A stretch of DNA of 64,000 nucleotides, from assembly GCF_000411975.1 (NCBI RefSeq), contig NZ_ASXG01000172.1, forward strand, positions 62,001 through 126,000. Direction: 5' to 3'. Below, in pieces: positions 42,359 to 48,959 of this stretch. Every line of letters begins with the position of its first letter. Within the stretch, counting starts at the first letter, position 1. Below the pieces are notes generated by a model, which made no database searches, was not told the origin of the DNA, and saw only the letters and a list, made by a program, of their open reading frames with translations. Position numbers and translations under genes: made by a program. The stretch is from Amycolatopsis orientalis DSM 43388 (GTDB lineage Bacteria; Actinomycetota; Actinomycetes; Mycobacteriales; Pseudonocardiaceae).

Positions 42359-43839
42359 CCACGCTCGAACGCACCGCCGAAACCGTCGTCACCTTCCGCC
42401 GCGACATTTCCTTGCTGCACAAGGACGATCAAGTCCTGCTCGGGCTCGCCGACCGCGCGGGCTACCGGCTCAAGGGCGTCGGCGCGCCGATGCTCGAAGC
42501 ACTCGAGCAGGTCCGCGCCGGGCTGCACACCGAAGAGGAACTGGTCGCGCAGCACCCGAACTCGCCGGTCGCCGCCGTGCTGGCCAAGGTGGAACCGTTC
42601 CTCGCCGCCGGTTTCCGGCTGCGCGGCGAGCGTGTGGCCGTGCTGGAGCGCACCGGCGTGACGCCGTTGCGGCCCGAACTGCCCGAGATCGCCGGCGCGT
42701 GGCTGCGCCTCGGCAAGTTCAGCCTGCTGCGCCGCCGCGGCGGTGAGCTGGTGGTCGAGTCGCCGATCGGGAAGTACCGCGCGGTGCTCCTCGACGCGGC
42801 GCTCACCGGGGCCGTGGCCGCGCTCGCCGTCGCGCGACCGGTCTCCGAATTGGCCCCGGAATGGCATCCCGTGCTGGCCGCGCTGGCCGGTGCCGGTTTC
42901 CTCGACCTCGGAACCGACGGCGAGTTCCCGGCGGACCAGGACGACGTGCTGCGCCAGTGGGACGTACACGACCTGTACTTCCACAGCCGCAGCCGGATCG
43001 GGCGCACCGACGAGGCGTTCGGCGGCCGATTCCCTTACGTGGGCCAGATCGAGCCGCTGCCCGCGGTGAAGCCCGCCCCGGAAGGCCCGGCGATCGCGTT
43101 GTACCGCCCCGAGTTCGACACCGTACGCTCGGCTGACCCGGGCCTGCAGGAGGCCATCGAAGCGCGTCAGTCCATCCGGACGTACGGCGAGAAGCCGATC
43201 ACCGCGGAGCAGCTGGGCGAGTTCCTGTACCGCACCGCGCGGGTGCGCGGCACGTACGGTCCGCGGCCGGAGGCGCGCATGCCGTACGAGGGGTCGAGCC
43301 GTCCGTACCCGTGCGGAGGCGCGGGCTACGAACTGGAGCTGTACCTGACCGTGCGCCGGTGCCACGGCTTGGCGCCGGGCATCTACCACTACGACGCGGG
43401 CGAGCACGTGCTGCGGCTGGTCAACGCCGACGAGGACGCGCGGGAGGAACTGCTGTCCGTCGCGACGCTGTCGACCGGCGGCCAAGCCGTGCCGGACGTG
43501 CTGGTGACCATGACGTCGCGCTTCCAGCGGCTGTCGTGGAAGTACCAGTCGATCGCCTACGCCGTGACCCTCAAACACGCCGGCGCGCTGTACCAGACGA
43601 TGTACCTGGTGGCGACCGCGATGGGGCTGGCCGGATGCGGGCTGGGCAGCGGGGACGCCGACGCGTCGGCTCGCGCGTTCAAGCTCGACTACCTGCGGGA
43701 GTCCTCGGTCGGCGAGTTCATCCTCGGCAGCGCCCCGGCGGAACTGCCGGCCCCGGTGAGCGGGGACGGCGCGCTCGACTGGCGTGCGGGCAACGACCCG
43801 GGCTGGCAGGCCGAGGCCCTGGCCGCGCATCGGCGGTGA
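42355..43839 (+). CDS. SagB-type azoline dehydrogenase (FMN)
   Basis: The 494-residue protein has an N-terminal helical extension of about 240 residues and a nitroreductase-fold domain (RQSIRTYGEKPITAEQLGEF, RPYPCGGAGYELELYLTVRR, GIYHYDAGEH, ATAMGLAGCGLG). It oxidises azolines to aromatic azoles with FMN. The ATG overlaps the cyclodehydratase stop, so the two enzymes are coupled; the counterpart in goadsporin synthesis is GodE. Confidence 0.92.
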   Translation: MTTLERTAETVVTFRRDISLLHKDDQVLLGLADRAGYRLKGVGAPMLEALEQVRAGLHTEEELVAQHPNSPVAAVLAKVEPFLAAGFRLRGERVAVLERTGVTPLRPELPEIAGAWLRLGKFSLLRRRGGELVVESPIGKYRAVLLDAALTGAVAALAVARPVSELAPEWHPVLAALAGAGFLDLGTDGEFPADQDDVLRQWDVHDLYFHSRSRIGRTDEAFGGRFPYVGQIEPLPAVKPAPEGPAIALYRPEFDTVRSADPGLQEAIEARQSIRTYGEKPITAEQLGEFLYRTARVRGTYGPRPEARMPYEGSSRPYPCGGAGYELELYLTVRRCHGLAPGIYHYDAGEHVLRLVNADEDAREELLSVATLSTGGQAVPDVLVTMTSRFQRLSWKYQSIAYAVTLKHAGALYQTMYLVATAMGLAGCGLGSGDADASARAFKLDYLRESSVGEFILGSAPAELPAPVSGDGALDWRAGNDPGWQAEALAAHRR

Positions 43840-43844
43840 CGGCC

Positions 43845-46067
43845 ATGGCCGAACTGCTCGTCTCCCGGGTCTGCGGTCTCTCCGCCGCGGTGCTCGACGG
43901 CCTGCGCGCCCCGGAGACCATTGCCCTGCTGGAGGAGGCCGAGGCCGCCGCGGCGCGCAAAACCGCGCTGCGGGAACCGGTCTGCGATCTGCTGCACGCT
44001 GTCATCGGCCGCGACGAACTGTCGCGCGACCAGCGGCGCGGGCTGATCCGGCTGCGCCGGGGCGTGTTCAACGACCGCACCGACGAGGCCGGGCTCCGGC
44101 TCTCGCGCGAGGTGCTGGCCCCGGCGGACGCGGAGCGGCTCGGCGAGTGGCACCAAGCGCTGGTGCGAGAGCGGGAACTGCTGGAAAAAGCGGCTCGGGC
44201 CCTGACCGGCGAGCTGGCGGCGGCACAGCGCGCGGTGTCGGCCGCGTTGCGGACCCCCGACGTGCTCGCCGGGCTGGCGCTGGCCAGCCCAGAGTTCGTC
44301 ACGGCCTTCACCGACCGGCCGGGGCTGGGCAAACCCGGCGGCAGGCTGAGCCGCAGCGCGGTGTCGTATCTGGTGCGGACCACGCTGAAGCCCAGTCCGT
44401 TCGGCACGCTGACCACGGTCGGCGTCGGCGGCTTCACCGGGGCGGTCGATCCCGGCCCGGAACGCAGGCTGGTGAGTTCTTCGCGGGTCGCCGCGCGGCT
44501 CGCCTACGCGGCGCTGGCCAGCGACCCGATGGTGCTGCCCAATGTGGACACCAGGCTGGTCGGCGACGAGTGGCTCGCCGCGTTGCCGGTCCACCTCAAG
44601 CGCAGTGGCGTGTACTTCCGCGAGGACGAGGTCACGGCGTTGCCCGGTCCGGTGCCGTTCGACGCTCGCCCGCGCCGCCTGCGAGAACTGGCCGTATTGC
44701 TGGGATGCTCGCCCGACGAGCTGCGTCGGCTGCTGGACCAGGGCCTGCTGCTGCTGGTGCCGCCGTGGCAGCTGACCGAACCTCGGCACTTCACGGCGTG
44801 GGGCGAGCCCGCACTGGCCGAAGCCGAAAAGGTCGTTGCGGGCAAGGAAAACGGACGCCAGCGGGCCGAAGCCGTGCTCGCCTTGCGCTCCCGCCTGCGC
44901 ACGACGTTGGCCGAGCGCGATCCGGCCCGCGCCGGATGGCTCGACGGACTGGGCCTGGTGCACGAAACCGTCGCGCACGGGCCGGAGCCGGAAACCGCCC
45001 CGCCCGGGTGGGTTCCCGACGAACTGGACCGTCTCGAAGGCGTGTTGCGCTCGATGGTGCGGCCCCGGGCGGGTTACTTCGACCTGGTCCGGTTTTTCGT
45101 GCACCACTACCGCGAAGGCACCGCCGACCTCGCCGAATTCGCGTTCCGCGCGGTGCGGGACCTGGACCCGATGTGGTGGCTCTCGCGGTGCGCGGTGCCC
45201 GACCCGCAGGCGCGCGAGGTGTCCGGGGCGAGCGTCGGACGGCCCGCGCACTCGGTGTTCTGGCAGGTCGCGGGCGACGCGCTGGTGCTCAACCAGGTCC
45301 ATCCGGGTTACCTCGGCGCGGTCGCGCGCTGGGCGGGCGTGCCGGGTCTGTCCGATCAGGTCGAAACGGCGATGACCGCCTTGCACGAACGGCGGTTTCC
45401 GGACGCGGCGGTCTACCAGCTGACCGCACACGCCGACTGGACGGACACGCAACGCCCGGCCGTGCGGGCGACGCCCGTCCTGTCCTGGGGAGCCGAACGT
45501 GCTTACGGCGGCGTGCCGATCGACGGTTTCCGCGTGCGCCACGACCCGGCCACCGGCACCCTCGAAATCCTCGACCCAGCTGGCCGTCCCGCGGCGTTGA
45601 GCTATCTCGGCGCGGTGCCCGCACACCTCTTGCGCAGCGTGCCCCGCGTGCTGCAACTCCTGTCGGACCCGTGGCTGTCGCTCGGCCCGTGGGCACCGAC
45701 GCCCGGCCCTGGCTTCCGCGACCGGGTGACCGACGGGCGCCTCGTGCTGCGCCGGGCGCGCTGGACGCTGCCCGCGTCGGCGCTCCCGCAGCTTGGCAGC
45801 GGGCCGGACCTCGACTTCCTCCGCGCCGGCCGGATGTTCCGTGCCGAACACGGGCTGCCCGAGCAGTTGTTCGTCCGCGGGCTCGCTGCGGGCGGAACGC
45901 CGCTGGGCAAACCGCAATGGCTCAGCTTCGACTCCCCGCTCGCGGCGTGGACGGCGCTGAAAGGCCTGGGCGGCGCGGAGGAACTCGAATTCACCGAAGC
46001 GCTGCCCGCCGCGGGTGCGACCGCCGGACGCGTCACGGAATTCCTCACGGTGGTGACCCATGATTGA
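43845..46067 (+). CDS. LanB-type dehydratase, glutamylation part (split)
   Basis: The 740-residue protein matches the N-terminal lantibiotic dehydratase domain that transfers glutamate from tRNA-Glu to Ser/Thr hydroxyls. Visible blocks are SRSAVSYLVRTTLKPSPFGT near residue 165, a marker of LanB N-terminal domains, and RPRAGYFDLVRFFVHHYREG. The elimination domain is a separate downstream protein. GTG 43836, overlapping the dehydrogenase stop as GTGA, is an alternative start. Counterparts are GodF and TbtB. Confidence 0.9.
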   Translation: MAELLVSRVCGLSAAVLDGLRAPETIALLEEAEAAAARKTALREPVCDLLHAVIGRDELSRDQRRGLIRLRRGVFNDRTDEAGLRLSREVLAPADAERLGEWHQALVRERELLEKAARALTGELAAAQRAVSAALRTPDVLAGLALASPEFVTAFTDRPGLGKPGGRLSRSAVSYLVRTTLKPSPFGTLTTVGVGGFTGAVDPGPERRLVSSSRVAARLAYAALASDPMVLPNVDTRLVGDEWLAALPVHLKRSGVYFREDEVTALPGPVPFDARPRRLRELAVLLGCSPDELRRLLDQGLLLLVPPWQLTEPRHFTAWGEPALAEAEKVVAGKENGRQRAEAVLALRSRLRTTLAERDPARAGWLDGLGLVHETVAHGPEPETAPPGWVPDELDRLEGVLRSMVRPRAGYFDLVRFFVHHYREGTADLAEFAFRAVRDLDPMWWLSRCAVPDPQAREVSGASVGRPAHSVFWQVAGDALVLNQVHPGYLGAVARWAGVPGLSDQVETAMTALHERRFPDAAVYQLTAHADWTDTQRPAVRATPVLSWGAERAYGGVPIDGFRVRHDPATGTLEILDPAGRPAALSYLGAVPAHLLRSVPRVLQLLSDPWLSLGPWAPTPGPGFRDRVTDGRLVLRRARWTLPASALPQLGSGPDLDFLRAGRMFRAEHGLPEQLFVRGLAAGGTPLGKPQWLSFDSPLAAWTALKGLGGAEELEFTEALPAAGATAGRVTEFLTVVTHD

Positions 46068-46866
46068 TGCCGTGCTACGCCCGGAGTGGCGCTATTGGCG
46101 GGTTTACGTGCCCGATCTCCGCCCCGTTCCGACGCTGTTGCGGGAAGTCGTGCACCCTGTCGTCGCCGCGCACCGCGAAGGGTTGCGGCGGTGGTTTTTC
46201 TTGCAGTACATGGACATGTCGGGCCTTCAGCTGCGCGTACGGCTCAAGGCGCGGCCCGAAGCCGCGGCCGAGGTCGAAGCGGACCTGGATCGGCGCTTCG
46301 CCGAACACGGCGCGGAAGTCGTGAAACGCTGGTACGAACCGGAATTGGCGAAGTTCCGCGGGCCGGACGGCGTGGAGTTCGCCGAACGCGTCGCGCATCT
46401 CGGCAGTGAAACCGCCCTGGAGCTGCTGCCCGCCCGCACGCCGGCCCGGCGCATCGCACTGGCCGCGGCCCACACCGCGGTCCTCGCCGACGGTCTGCCC
46501 ACGACGCAGCAGGTGAGTTTTCTGCACCAGTACGCGTGGTACTGGTCAGGTCGCGGGGCCCGGACCGTCGCCTGGCGTCCCGCTGCCGCGACCGCGCACC
46601 CCGGCGATCCAGCCGCCCTCCGCCAAGCGAGCCGCCTCGCCGAAACCGTGGCACGGGAACTCGAAACCGACTCCGTGGGCGGCCCGCTGCGCCGCTACGC
46701 CGAGCGGTTCTGGGCGGAGTACCGGGATTCGGCCCGCCGCGTTACGCCTTACCGCGCCGCATTCCAGCACGTCCACCTCATGAACAATCGGCTCGGCGCC
46801 GTTCCCGGAGAGGAGGCCCAAATCGCCCGGTTGTTGTGGGTGCGCCGAGTGCGTAGCATGAAATAG
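46060..46866 (+). CDS. Thiopeptide-type biosynthesis protein (elimination part of split dehydratase)
   Basis: The 268-residue protein is a stand-alone LanB C-terminal domain: RYWRVYVPDL at the start, SFLHQYAWYWSG in the middle and QHVHLMNNRLG at about residues 236-246, whose His matches the elimination-domain His of class I dehydratases. It should remove glutamate to give dehydroalanine or dehydrobutyrine. The same fold includes the pyridine synthases of thiopeptides; with only one copy here, elimination is the necessary role. It overlaps the preceding gene by eight bases. Confidence 0.87.
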   Translation: MIDAVLRPEWRYWRVYVPDLRPVPTLLREVVHPVVAAHREGLRRWFFLQYMDMSGLQLRVRLKARPEAAAEVEADLDRRFAEHGAEVVKRWYEPELAKFRGPDGVEFAERVAHLGSETALELLPARTPARRIALAAAHTAVLADGLPTTQQVSFLHQYAWYWSGRGARTVAWRPAAATAHPGDPAALRQASRLAETVARELETDSVGGPLRRYAERFWAEYRDSARRVTPYRAAFQHVHLMNNRLGAVPGEEAQIARLLWVRRVRSMK

Positions 46867-46927
46867 CGGGTAATTCGCCAACCAAATCGGCAATCGGAAA
46901 TCACTACACCAGAGAGGGAGAACCATC

Positions 46928-47095
46928 ATGGACTCAGGTTCCAGCGGCGCGGCGAGCGGCATCGGCGACCCGGACGACGATCACCCGAACCCCGTCGGGG
47001 ACGCCGTGGTCAACGGCGTGCGCACGGTGCTCGACAAACTGGGCCCGGCGGGCAAGAAGGCCGCCGAACATCTGCCGAAGAAGAAAGACAAGTAA
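46928..47095 (+). CDS. Small charged protein at the end of the RiPP cluster
   Basis: The 55-residue protein has a Gly/Ser-rich start, an acidic patch (GDPDDDHPNP), an amphipathic helix (DAVVNGVRTVLDKLG) and a Lys-rich tail (KKKDK). AGAGAGGGAGAA is a good ribosome site. It lacks the leader motif and the Cys-Pro core of the five precursors, so it is probably not a precursor. It lies 61 bp after the elimination gene and before a hairpin, hence within the operon. Immunity or leader-chaperone roles are guesses. Confidence 0.6.
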   Translation: MDSGSSGAASGIGDPDDDHPNPVGDAVVNGVRTVLDKLGPAGKKAAEHLPKKKDK

Positions 47096-47110
47096 CATCC
47101 TCGCGGACAC

Positions 47111-47146
47111 GGCGCGGACAGCGGGGCTTTCCTCGCTCTCCGCGCC
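47111..47146 (+). terminator. Hairpin at the end of the RiPP cluster
   Basis: GGCGCGGA (47111-47118) pairs with TCCGCGCC (47139-47146); inner bases can pair further. It lies 16 bases after the last cluster stop. No U-run follows, as is common in high-GC actinomycetes. Confidence 0.55.
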
Positions 47147-47482
47147 GCAGCGGAATCACGCGGATTGCCAATTTCCGGAAAGCTTGGCGGCTATCTCCTG
47201 CCGGTGAATTGAAGAGGTGAATCCGCGGAAACTGTGCGGCACTGCCTGCCGTCCGCCGACGGGCACCGTGCTTCGCGCCAATGGCCCCGGCTCTAGCCCG
47301 GACAGTGAGAAACCCTCCGTCACCAGGGGGTTTCTCACTAAGCTGTCTCGACCAGAAAGTGCGCCCGCTCGGCCGACGTGCGCCATGACCGGCAAGAACG
47401 TCATGGGATGGCACGGCTGCGCGTCATCGTGAGTTGAATACGGGCCGAACCTGTTTGGCCGTTCGCGGGCGGCGACCGCTGG
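47147..47482. other. Gene-free stretch holding a terminator-like hairpin and repeat copy A
   Basis: No convincing coding sequence is seen. AGTGAGAAACCC (47304-47315) pairs with GGGTTTCTCACT (47328-47339), a terminator-like stem resembling the one beside tRNA-Arg. Repeat copy A follows at 47342-47367. Confidence 0.6.
47342..47367. repeat. attachment-site-like direct repeat, copy A
   Basis: GCTGTCTCGACCAGA followed by A and AGTGCGCCCG. It matches copy B at 48670-48695 in 25 of 26 bases and ends with TGCGCCCG, the last eight bases of the tRNA-Arg gene. This is what is left at the far end after insertion of an element into a tRNA 3' end. Confidence 0.7.
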
Positions 47483-47695
47483 TTAGCCCGCGCGCCCGGC
47501 GGGCAGGTCGTCAGTTATCCGGCGGATGACGTCCGCCGAGCCGTCATTGATCGGGGTGCGCGTGGCACCCGGCGCGACGGTGTTCACGCGCACGCCCTTC
47601 GGCCCGAACTCGGCCGCCCAACTGCGGGCGAGCTGTGCTTCGGCGGCCTTCGAGGCGGAGTAGAGGCCGACGAACGCGTGCCCGGCCTCCGCCAT
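47483..47695 (-). pseudogene. SDR-family oxidoreductase fragment
   Basis: About 70 codons remain. They contain the active-site YSASK and SWAAEFGPKGVRVNTVAPGA, the C-terminal half of a short-chain dehydrogenase core. The cofactor-binding N-terminal half is missing, and the frame stops soon after LPAGRAG, where family members go on. Its upstream end abuts the broken regulator in another reading frame. Confidence 0.7.
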
Positions 47696-47699
47696 CCAA

Positions 47700-47964
47700 C
47701 CGGGGCGGCGAGGTCGCGCAGGTGCTCGCGTTCGATGTCGTTCAGGCCGAGCGCCCGCGACAGCGCTGCCACGACATCCTCGCGGATAGTCGGTTGTCGG
47801 CCCTGATCGATGCAGCTGTAGTGGTCCGGGCTGAGCCCCGCGAGCACGGCGAGCTCCTCGCGGCGCAGCCCGGGTACCCGCCGCGGCCCGGGGAACGGCT
47901 CGATCCCCGCCTGCGCCGGGGTCAGGCGGTCCCGCCGCGAACGCAGGAAAGCCCCGCTGTCCAT
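47700..47964 (-). pseudogene. MmyB-like XRE regulator, N-terminal HTH fragment
   Basis: From ATG 47964 the frame encodes MDSGAFLRSRRDRLTPAQAG, then RRVPGLRREELAVLAGLSPD and EREHLRDLAAP, the DNA-binding half of MmyB-like regulators. It then runs into out-of-frame SDR sequence. The matching ligand-binding half is found nearby on the opposite strand, so the gene is broken. Confidence 0.7.
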
Positions 47965-48004
47965 CACCCGCAGCAGGCCGGGGTCAGCCGACTGCGGCGC
48001 GCTG

Positions 48005-48215
48005 CCCTCGCACGGGGCACGCTTGCCCGCGAGCGCATCCTGAACTGGGCCGATTTCGCCGCCGCGGCCGTCGGTTCGATGCGGTACGAGGTCGGCCGGC
48101 ACCCCGGCGACCGGCGCCTCGCCGCGCTGGTCGCCGAGCTGCGGACCGCCAACCCGGACGTGGCACGCTGGTGGGATGATCACGGCGTCACCGACCGCAC
48201 GTCGGTGAGCAAGCG
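48005..48215 (+). pseudogene. MmyB-like regulator, C-terminal domain fragment (opposite strand)
   Basis: The plus-strand frame reads LNWADFAAAAVGSMRYEVGR, then RRLAALVAELRTANPDVARW and a WDDHGV block, matching the C-terminal ligand domain of MmyB-like proteins. No start codon or HTH precedes it on this strand. With the HTH half on the minus strand at 47700-47964, an internal inversion is the simplest explanation. The frame continues to 48585 without further recognisable regulator sequence. Confidence 0.6.
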
Positions 48216-48489
48216 GATCGAACCGGATGGGCCCACCGCGCGGAACCTCCCGCTGCTCGCGTCGTGGGAAGGATCTCCGCCCGCCCACCGACGCTTCATC
48301 CACACCGGACATTCCCCGCGCCCGGATGAGCCGCGCACCGCTGAGCTGTTCGACTTCTCGCCAGACGCGAGGACCGTCATGACTGGCGAGTGGCGATACT
48401 GGTCGAGCGGCGAGAAAACGCGGGGGTGCCGAACCCGACCGGGCGCCAGGGCGGATACCCGAATTCCCAGAATCCGACCAACCAGCACT

Positions 48490-48585
48490 GGTTACCGGCC
48501 GCTCGCGACCCGGCTCGACGACGCGGGGCGCACAGCTCGCCAGATCGCCGACATCCTCGAGCACGCAACAGAAACCGAGCCATAA
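48490..48585 (+). pseudogene. Tyrosine integrase C-terminal remnant
   Basis: The last 31 codons before a TAA read LATRLDDAGRTARQIADILE followed by HA, which resembles the LATLLDDAGLSARQIADQLGH segment just before the catalytic Tyr of phage-type integrases. The Tyr itself and the rest of the domain are missing. Its place next to the tRNA and the att-like repeat is where an element's integrase gene is normally found. Confidence 0.55.
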
Positions 48586-48633
48586 CGCGGCAACCGATCG
48601 CTCCCGGCGCAGGTGAAAAACCGCGTCCGGACA

Positions 48634-48667
48634 AGCAAAAACCCCCTGTCACCAGGGGGTTTTTGCT
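48634..48667. terminator. Bidirectional terminator downstream of tRNA-Arg
   Basis: AGCAAAAACCCCCTG (48634-48648) pairs perfectly with CAGGGGGTTTTTGCT (48653-48667), a 15-bp stem with a four-base loop and T/A runs on both sides. It lies just beyond the 3' end of the minus-strand tRNA-Arg gene. Confidence 0.8.
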
Positions 48668-48669
48668 AT

Positions 48670-48695
48670 GCTGTCTCGACCAGACAGTGCGCCCG
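48670..48695. repeat. attachment-site-like direct repeat, copy B
   Basis: GCTGTCTCGACCAGA followed by C and AGTGCGCCCG. It overlaps the last eight bases of tRNA-Arg and matches copy A at 47342-47367 in 25 of 26 positions. Confidence 0.7.
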
Positions 48696-48761
48696 AAGGG
48701 ATTCGAACCCCTGACCTTCTGATCCGTAGTCAGATGCTCTATCCAGCTGAGCTACGGGCGC
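48688..48761 (-). tRNA. tRNA-Arg(ACG)
   Basis: The minus strand folds into a cloverleaf: acceptor GCGCCCG/CGGGCGC with discriminator A, D-arm AGCTCAGCTGGATAGAGC, anticodon stem TCTGA/TCAGA with loop CTACGGA (anticodon ACG), and T-arm with GGTTCGAATCC. No CCA is encoded. Its 3' end is the target of the element scar to its left. Confidence 0.95.
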
Positions 48762-48803
48762 GTGTTCAGTTGTTAACCTAGCACCTGCCGAAACAGGCAC
48801 CAG

Positions 48804-48893
48804 CGGAGGCTCCGGGATTTGAACCCGGGAGGGGGGGTTACCCCCAACCGCATTAGCAGTGCGGCGCCATAGACCAGACTAGGCGAAGCCTCC
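48804..48893 (-). tRNA. tRNA-Ser(GCT)
   Basis: The minus strand forms acceptor GGAGGCT/AGCCTCC with discriminator G, an anticodon stem CCGCA/TGCGG with loop CTGCTAA (anticodon GCT), a long variable arm typical of tRNA-Ser, and a T-arm with GGTTCAAATCC. It reads AGC/AGT codons. Confidence 0.95.
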
Positions 48894-48959
48894 TGGGTCC
48901 TAACGACCACTGCTCAGATAGGTTACACACCCCTCCCGCCCCTCGGGAAGGCACCCCCC

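Noticed and set aside
46928..47095. Sixth RiPP precursor
   Set aside because: It lacks the EEL leader units, the double-glycine-like site and the Cys-Pro core.
33947..47095. Classification as a thiopeptide cluster
   Set aside because: No separate pyridine synthase is visible and the cores lack the Ser positions and Cys-rich pattern usual for thiopeptides; linear azole/dehydroamino-acid peptide is the safer call.
47217..47432. 71-codon frame between the RiPP cluster and the SDR fragment
   Set aside because: It runs across a terminator-like hairpin and the att-like repeat and has no ribosome site.
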